25,141 bases of DNA from Streptomyces roseochromogenus subsp. oscitans DS 12.976 (GTDB taxonomy: Bacteria; Actinomycetota; Actinomycetes; Streptomycetales; Streptomycetaceae): assembly GCF_000497445.1 (NCBI RefSeq), contig NZ_CM002285.1, positions 6,136,895 through 6,162,035 of the forward strand, written 5' to 3'. Below, piece after piece: positions 21,376-25,141 of the stretch. How positions within the stretch are numbered: position 1 is the stretch's first letter; every line of letters begins with the position of its first letter. The position numbers and the translations under genes are program-made. The notes beneath the pieces were generated by a model. The model saw nothing but the letters and a program-made list of their open reading frames with translations, had not been told where the DNA came from and searched no databases.

Positions 21376-23351
21376 TTCTTACGTCCCCCAAGTCCGCCCA
21401 GGGCGATCTGCATGGTCTGCTCGGTCTCCCCGCTCCGGTCCGCGCTCCGCTCCCCGTGCCCGGCCGCCGCCCAGGTGGGCCGCTGTTGCGGGACGTGCGG
21501 CGCGTGGCCCGGGTGCGGAACCGCGGTCTGCGGTTCGGCGACGGCCGCCGTGGGCTTCCGCTTCTCCTGCCGCAGCGTGTACTGCCAGGCGAAGATCGGC
21601 GACGCGGTGATCAGCAGGGCGAAGGACGCCCAGGTGATCATCGCGGGGTGGGAGTGCCCGAACGCGAAGCCGGCGGCGAGTGAGCCGGCGAAGACCAGGA
21701 TGAAGAACCAGTGGATCCGGAACGTCCCGAACAACGTGTCGGGGCTTGCCGATTCACCCTTGGGCGTCACCACGAACTTGCTCTTGCGGCGCAGTACGGC
21801 GTCCATGAGGGAGCGGGCGTAGACGGGGGCCGACAGGGCCGACATCACCATGCCCGCCACACCGCCCGAACCCTCCGGCTCGTGCGGGGAGACGTTGTGC
21901 CGCCGGTTCCAGATGTACAGGCCGATCTGGAGCGCGGAGGCGTTGCCGTACAGCATCAGCCACACGGTCGGGTCGATGTTCACACCCGAGGCGCCGAGGC
22001 CCAGGAACAGCGCGCAGCTCAGTGCCGCGAGGATCCAGTTGAGGGCGGACATCGGATAGAAGATGATCATCATGGTGTAGTTGAAGAGCTTGCCCGGCCC
22101 CAGCGTGAACAGGCCCTTCCAGTACTGCTTGAGGATCGTCTCGTACGTCCCCCGGGACCAGCGCAGCTGCTGGGTGAAGAAGTCCGTCCAGGCGTTCGGG
22201 CCCTCGCCGACCGCGAGCACGTCCGGGGTGTAGACCGACTTCCACTTCCGGCCCGTCGCCGGGTTCTTGGCGCGGTGCATCTCGAAGCCCGTCGCCATGT
22301 CCTCGGTGATCGAGTCGTACAGGCCGCCGATCTGCTTGATGGCGCCGATGCGCACGGCGTTCGAGGTGCCCACGAACATCGGGGCGCCGTAGCGGTTGCC
22401 GGCGCGCTGGATCAGGGCGTGGAAGAGGAACTGCTGGGACTCCGCGGCCTTGGTGACGAACGTGTCGTAGTTGCCGTAGACCTGCGGGCCGATGACGAAG
22501 CCGACGTCCGGGTCGCGGAAGTAACCGAGCATCCGCTCCAGGTAGTTGGGCAGCGGTACGTGGTCGGTGTCGACGGAGGCGAAGAAGTCGTAGCCCTCGC
22601 CGTGCGCCTCCAGCCAGGCGTTGTAGTTGCCGTGCTTGGTCTTGGCGCGGTGCGGGCCCTTGGCCTGGTTCCACCTCTCGACGCCCTTGCGGGTGAAGTG
22701 GTGCACGCCGAGCCGGGCGCAGACCTCCTTGACCGCCGGGTCGTCGCCCTCGTCCAGCAGCCACACGTGCAGCAGGCCCCGGTGCCGCAGCTTGACCGCC
22801 GCTTCCAGGGTCTTCGTCACCATCTCCAGCGGCTCCTTGCCGGGCACGAAGGAGGTGAGGAAGGCGACGCGGGTGCCGGTCTCGGGCACGACCGGGACCG
22901 GGTCGCGGGCGACGAGCGTGGCGTGCGCGTTGGACAGCACGTTCATGCAGCGGAAGAACTCGATCAGGCCGATCGAGACGAGCATGACGGTGTCGAGGGT
23001 CGGCAGGAAGTCGTGGGCGGGATGGTCGCGTTGGGTCCAGTGGTCGGGCTGGAGCAGCCAGAACAGCAGGACCAGGGAGAGCACGGGAGCCGCGCCCAGC
23101 ATGAGCGCGGCGCGGATGCGATGCGGCTCCTGCGACAGCAGCGACCGGTACTGCACCCTGTAGGGCCTGGTCGGGTCGGGCTGGGTGAGGGGGCCCGCGA
23201 GCCGGCTGTAGTGCTCGTAGTCGTATCTCGGCAGGCTCTTCCTCATCCGGCGGAACTGGCCCGTCCGGTGCCCGATCGCCCGGAGCTGTGTGGTCTGTGA
23301 CGGATCGTCGTGAGCGTGGCTCGGTCCGGCGCCCGTCGGCGTCGACGTCAT
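21372..23351 (-). CDS. cslA: CslA, cellulose-synthase-like glycosyltransferase (GT2)
   Basis: A 659-residue processive GT2 membrane enzyme. Two N-terminal helices lie at about 82-100 and 120-135. The catalytic core then has D200 (LLDEGDD), D261-T-D263 (VDTDH, metal and UDP binding), T-E-D351 (acceptor base) and Q394-Q-L-R-W398, the complete D,D,D,QxxRW set. Four or more C-terminal helices follow (NYTMMIIFYPMSALNWIL, WFFILVFAGSLAAG, MITWASFALLITASPIFAW), ending in a Pro/Gln/His-rich tail. There is no PilZ domain, unlike Gram-negative BcsA. It polymerises a beta-1,4-linked glycan at hyphal tips, exported for processing by GlxA and CslZ. ATG 23351; the 3' end overlaps glxA by four bases. Confidence 0.94.
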   Translation of the reverse strand: MTSTPTGAGPSHAHDDPSQTTQLRAIGHRTGQFRRMRKSLPRYDYEHYSRLAGPLTQPDPTRPYRVQYRSLLSQEPHRIRAALMLGAAPVLSLVLLFWLLQPDHWTQRDHPAHDFLPTLDTVMLVSIGLIEFFRCMNVLSNAHATLVARDPVPVVPETGTRVAFLTSFVPGKEPLEMVTKTLEAAVKLRHRGLLHVWLLDEGDDPAVKEVCARLGVHHFTRKGVERWNQAKGPHRAKTKHGNYNAWLEAHGEGYDFFASVDTDHVPLPNYLERMLGYFRDPDVGFVIGPQVYGNYDTFVTKAAESQQFLFHALIQRAGNRYGAPMFVGTSNAVRIGAIKQIGGLYDSITEDMATGFEMHRAKNPATGRKWKSVYTPDVLAVGEGPNAWTDFFTQQLRWSRGTYETILKQYWKGLFTLGPGKLFNYTMMIIFYPMSALNWILAALSCALFLGLGASGVNIDPTVWLMLYGNASALQIGLYIWNRRHNVSPHEPEGSGGVAGMVMSALSAPVYARSLMDAVLRRKSKFVVTPKGESASPDTLFGTFRIHWFFILVFAGSLAAGFAFGHSHPAMITWASFALLITASPIFAWQYTLRQEKRKPTAAVAEPQTAVPHPGHAPHVPQQRPTWAAAGHGERSADRSGETEQTMQIALGGLGGRKK

Positions 23352-23461
23352 GAGTCATTCCCCCCACACGCAGGTCACCGCGTGTCTTGTCGCTGTGGTG
23401 GCTCGCAGTCCCCACGTCTTCCCCATGTTATGGACACGGGACGGCGACCTTCCGGTTGCAT

Positions 23462-23554
23462 GATGCCCCCCTCGGCATCGATTCATGAGCGGGGCCCCCT
23501 CCCCGCCGTTCCGCAACCGCTTGTTTCCCCCCAACTGCCGCAGAACGGCGGCAG
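23462..23554 (-). promoter_or_regulatory. cslA leader region with two hairpins
   Basis: The 268-base gap between the GntR stop and the cslA start holds GATGCC-N6-GGCATC (23462-23479) and CTGCCGC-N6-GCGGCAG (23535-23554). The second is closest to the regulator's 3' end and might end its transcript, though no T run follows; the first would lie in the cslA leader. The gap must also hold the cslA promoter, which I could not place firmly. Confidence 0.4.
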
Positions 23555-23619
23555 CTTGGACGTCCAGGTTTCTACGACGCTCCACATGATCGCAAGACGC
23601 GAAACGCGGTGTTTACCGG

Positions 23620-24369
23620 TCAAACCCGTTCATTGTGGCGCGGGTGGGTCTCGGGAGGCTGAGGTGCGGCGGTGGTCTCGGGGGACCGGGGTGCGCCGGT
23701 GCCGGAGAGGCGGACACGGATGTTGCCGAAGTGGTCTCTTATGGCCTCCTCCGCCCGCATCGAGTCGCCGGACCGGACCGCGTCCAGGATCTCCCGGTGC
23801 TGCCGGCAGGTGACCCTGGGGTCCTGCGGCACGCCCACCAGATCCCGCTGCACCCGGTGGAAGGCGTCCCAGAACGCCTCCAGCACCTCGCTCAGCAACA
23901 CGTTGTCCAGCCCCCGGTAGAGGGTGGCATGAAAGGCCCGGTCGGTCTCGGCGAGGCCCGCCCCCTCGGCGGCCTCCCGTTCCATACGGTGCACAAGGGC
24001 GTCCAGTTCAACGAGGTCCGCCTCGGGCAGCCGCCCGGCCAGCCGTGAGACCAGCCCGGTCTCGACGGCCTCGCGCAGCTCCAGCAGCTGCAGCAGCGAG
24101 TCCTCGCCCCGGTAGTGGCCGGCCACGGTGCGGAAGGCCAGCCCCTCGATCATCGGCGCGAAGGACATCGAGCCGACGTACGTCCCGAACCCGTGCCGGA
24201 TCTCCACGATCCCCATCGCCTGCAGCGCCTTCAGGGCCTCGCGCACGGAGTTCCGGCTCGCGCCGAGGTACTCCATCAGCTCCGGCTCGGTCGGCAGCGG
24301 GGCTCCCGAGGGCAGCCGCCGGTCCACGATCAGCTTCTTGATCCGCTCCTGAAGGTCCCGGGCTGCCAT
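23620..24369 (-). CDS. FadR-type GntR regulator (FCD domain)
   Basis: A 249-residue regulator. The winged HTH is at about 1-70 (LPSGAPLPTEPELMEYLGASRNSVREALKALQAMGIVEIRHGFGTYVG). The all-helical FCD ligand domain covers about 80-225, with LLELREAVETGL, DRAFHATLYRGLDN and CRQHREILDAVRSGD carrying the usual Asp/His metal-ligand positions. The last 25 residues are a Pro/Thr-rich tail. The start is ATG 24369; an AGGG site lies about six bases before it. It is on the same strand as cslA, 268 bases upstream, so it could control the glycan genes, but FCD regulators more often sense sugar acids or carboxylates and its target is open. Confidence 0.9.
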   Translation of the reverse strand: MAARDLQERIKKLIVDRRLPSGAPLPTEPELMEYLGASRNSVREALKALQAMGIVEIRHGFGTYVGSMSFAPMIEGLAFRTVAGHYRGEDSLLQLLELREAVETGLVSRLAGRLPEADLVELDALVHRMEREAAEGAGLAETDRAFHATLYRGLDNVLLSEVLEAFWDAFHRVQRDLVGVPQDPRVTCRQHREILDAVRSGDSMRAEEAIRDHFGNIRVRLSGTGAPRSPETTAAPQPPETHPRHNERV

Positions 24370-24419
24370 GGCCAGAGGGTACGCGACCCGTGCGGGGACG
24401 GAGCCTGCGCCGACGGCCG

Positions 24420-24652
24420 GCGCCGGCCGTCTACGACCGGCTGCGCGGCGCCCGCGCGGACGTCGCCGGAGCCATGGCGGCAGCCCTGCCGGTACCGGAG
24501 CCGGTGCGGCCGGAGACGGTCGGCCGCGACCACACGGAGGACGTCGTCCTGTCCTCGACGGAGCGTGCGGACCGCTGGCTGCTGCGGGTCGACACCCGGC
24601 ACCGCAAGCTCTCGACCACGCCGTCGACCATGTGCCCGGAATGCTCCTGCCG
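24420..24652 (+). pseudogene. Remnant of an AfsA/ScbA-type gamma-butyrolactone biosynthesis gene
   Basis: The reading from 24420 gives PAVYDRLRGARADVAGAMAA, then VGRDHTEDVVLSSTERADRW and LLRVDTRH. I recognise these as the inter-domain and second-domain start of AfsA/ScbA proteins, which condense a beta-ketoacyl chain with dihydroxyacetone phosphate for signalling butyrolactones. At 24601-24608 the frame breaks; one extra base would continue it as LDHAVDHVPGMLL, the family's hot-dog signature, read in the other frame until about 24652. Sequence then stops matching, just before the tRNA terminator. The first half and the C-terminus of the ~300-residue protein are missing. It is antisense to and upstream of the tRNA-Lys 3' end. 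The match is from memory of family motifs. Confidence 0.65.
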
Positions 24653-24673
24653 TACGGGCGTACGGGTGCATGC

Positions 24674-24705
24674 GGAAGGCCCCCCGCTTTCGCGAGGGGC
24701 CTTCC
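24674..24705 (-). terminator. Terminator of the tRNA-Lys gene
   Basis: GGAAGGCCCC (24674-24683) and GGGGCCTTCC (24696-24705) form a perfect 10-bp stem around CCGCTTTCGCGA, whose CGC/GCG can extend it. It begins six bases past the tRNA 3' end on the minus strand. AAGGCCCC-type stems are usual after actinobacterial tRNAs. Confidence 0.85.
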
Positions 24706-24711
24706 GGTCGG

Positions 24712-24785
24712 TGCGCCGCCAGGGACTCGAACCCCGGACCCGCTGATTAAGAGTCAGCTGCTCTAACCAACTGAGCTAGCGGCGC
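24712..24785 (-). tRNA. tRNA-Lys (anticodon CTT)
   Basis: On the minus strand the gene reads from GCGCCGC (acceptor, 24785-24779) to its partner GCGGCGC (24719-24713) with discriminator A at 24712. The D arm has AGCTCAGTTGGTTAGAGC. The anticodon stem GCTGA/TCAGC encloses CTCTTAA, giving anticodon CTT for lysine AAG, the preferred codon in a GC-rich genome. The T arm has GGTTCGAGTCC. Total length is 74 without CCA; the DNA continues CCG, so CCA is not encoded and is added later. Confidence 0.96.
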
Positions 24786-24982
24786 CTGCTGACGGAGATA
24801 ACTCTACCTGACCTTCGGGGGTGCCTCCGACCACCTCCGGGCCACCCCGCGGTGACCGGACGGCCGCCGGAAGGGCTGTGTACATCATTCGGACCGTCAA
24901 AGTGGTGATCGGGTGGACAGTTGGGAAACTGACCAACGTGCACACTAGCGGACAAATCCCATCCAAATGTGAGGCAGATCGC

Positions 24983-25141
24983 ATGGCGACTCCGGTGTTC
25001 GCGGAATTCGACCCCGCGAGCGACTGCGACTGCCCCGGCTGCGCCCAAGGGCGACGGGTCGGTCCCCGCCTGTCGTCCGCCCGCTCTGCCGCCCGCTCTC
25101 CCGGCCACCCGGCCGCCGCCTGCGGCATCGTGGCCGTGGCC
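24983..25141 (+). CDS. N-terminus of an unidentified protein with a cysteine cluster (partial)
   Basis: An open frame of 53 codons runs from ATG 24983 to the window edge with no stop. It begins MATPVFAEFDPASD, then C15-D-C17-P-G-C20, followed by an Arg/Ser/Ala-rich stretch and a hydrophobic start (ACGIVAVA) that could open a signal or membrane segment. GTGAGG lies about nine bases before the ATG. Streptomyces proteins opening with this FDPASDCDCPGC pattern are familiar to me as secreted or wall-linked proteins of the peptidoglycan-binding kind, but the evidence here is too short for a function. The 197-base gap upstream may carry its promoter (TTGGGA at 24921-24926 is a weak -35). Confidence 0.65.
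   Translation, partial: MATPVFAEFDPASDCDCPGCAQGRRVGPRLSSARSAARSPGHPAAACGIVAVA

Noticed and set aside
23355..23585. 76-codon minus-strand frame in the cslA upstream gap
   Set aside because: No ribosome site, family or typical codon pattern; the gap is better read as leader and promoter DNA.
24712..24785. tRNA-Lys as the att site of an integrated element within this window
   Set aside because: I found no integrase gene and no second copy of the tRNA 3' end in the window; only the afsA remnant hints at past events.

Overview
The window is high-GC actinobacterial chromosome, almost certainly Streptomyces. Evidence: third-codon-position GC is extreme, GTG starts are common, the proteins are Streptomyces-type (HxlR, ROK, FCD-GntR, class E/F sortase substrates), and the cslA-glxA-cslZ glycan locus typical of the genus is present. 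No phage, IS, CRISPR or plasmid functions were seen. It reads as core or near-core chromosome with short decayed patches.

Layout. 1-431 (-) is the start of an MFS drug-type exporter, divergent from an HxlR regulator (598-1134, +) with two near-identical palindromic sites between them. 1152-2015 (-) is a class C beta-lactamase-like serine hydrolase. 2134-3278 (+) carries a small membrane protein and a short YidC/Oxa1 paralogue, and 3405-4262 (+) an FAH-family hydrolase, closed by a strong stem-loop. 4359-5237 (-) is an LLM F420-type oxidoreductase. 5337-6928 (-) is a coupled Gfo/Idh/MocA dehydrogenase and UPF0303 pair. It is divergent from a ROK regulator (6985-8233, +) and has a perfect 27-bp palindrome between; the ROK C-terminus appears frameshifted in a G7 run. 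8234-8575 is a repeat-bearing gap. 8576-9421 (+) is a secreted LARTG protein.

9470-15936 (+) is the most coherent system: a GntR/HutC regulator, then an apparent operon of an FAD-dependent oxidoreductase (TIGR03364-like), a phosphonatase-like HAD hydrolase (TIGR03351-like) and a complete ABC importer (ATPase, two permeases, lipoprotein). I read it as transaminase-independent catabolism of 2-aminoethylphosphonate or a close derivative. The importer takes up the aminophosphonate, the flavoenzyme oxidatively deaminates it to a phosphonoaldehyde, and the HAD enzyme cleaves the C-P bond to release phosphate. No PhnW, PhnX or C-P lyase gene is present.

16077-16856 (+) is a NagD-type HAD phosphatase. 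16963-18318 (+) is a secreted repeat protein followed by a class E/F-type sortase. 18418-19440 (+) is a GH6 lipoprotein (CslZ), convergent with no gap onto the glxA-cslA operon (19441-23351, -) for a cell-surface beta-glycan and its copper radical oxidase. Upstream are an FCD-GntR regulator (23620-24369, -), a frameshifted remnant of an AfsA/ScbA-type butyrolactone-synthesis gene (about 24420-24652, +), a tRNA-Lys(CTT) gene (24712-24785, -) with its terminator, and the start of an unidentified protein with an N-terminal cysteine cluster (24983 to the edge, +).
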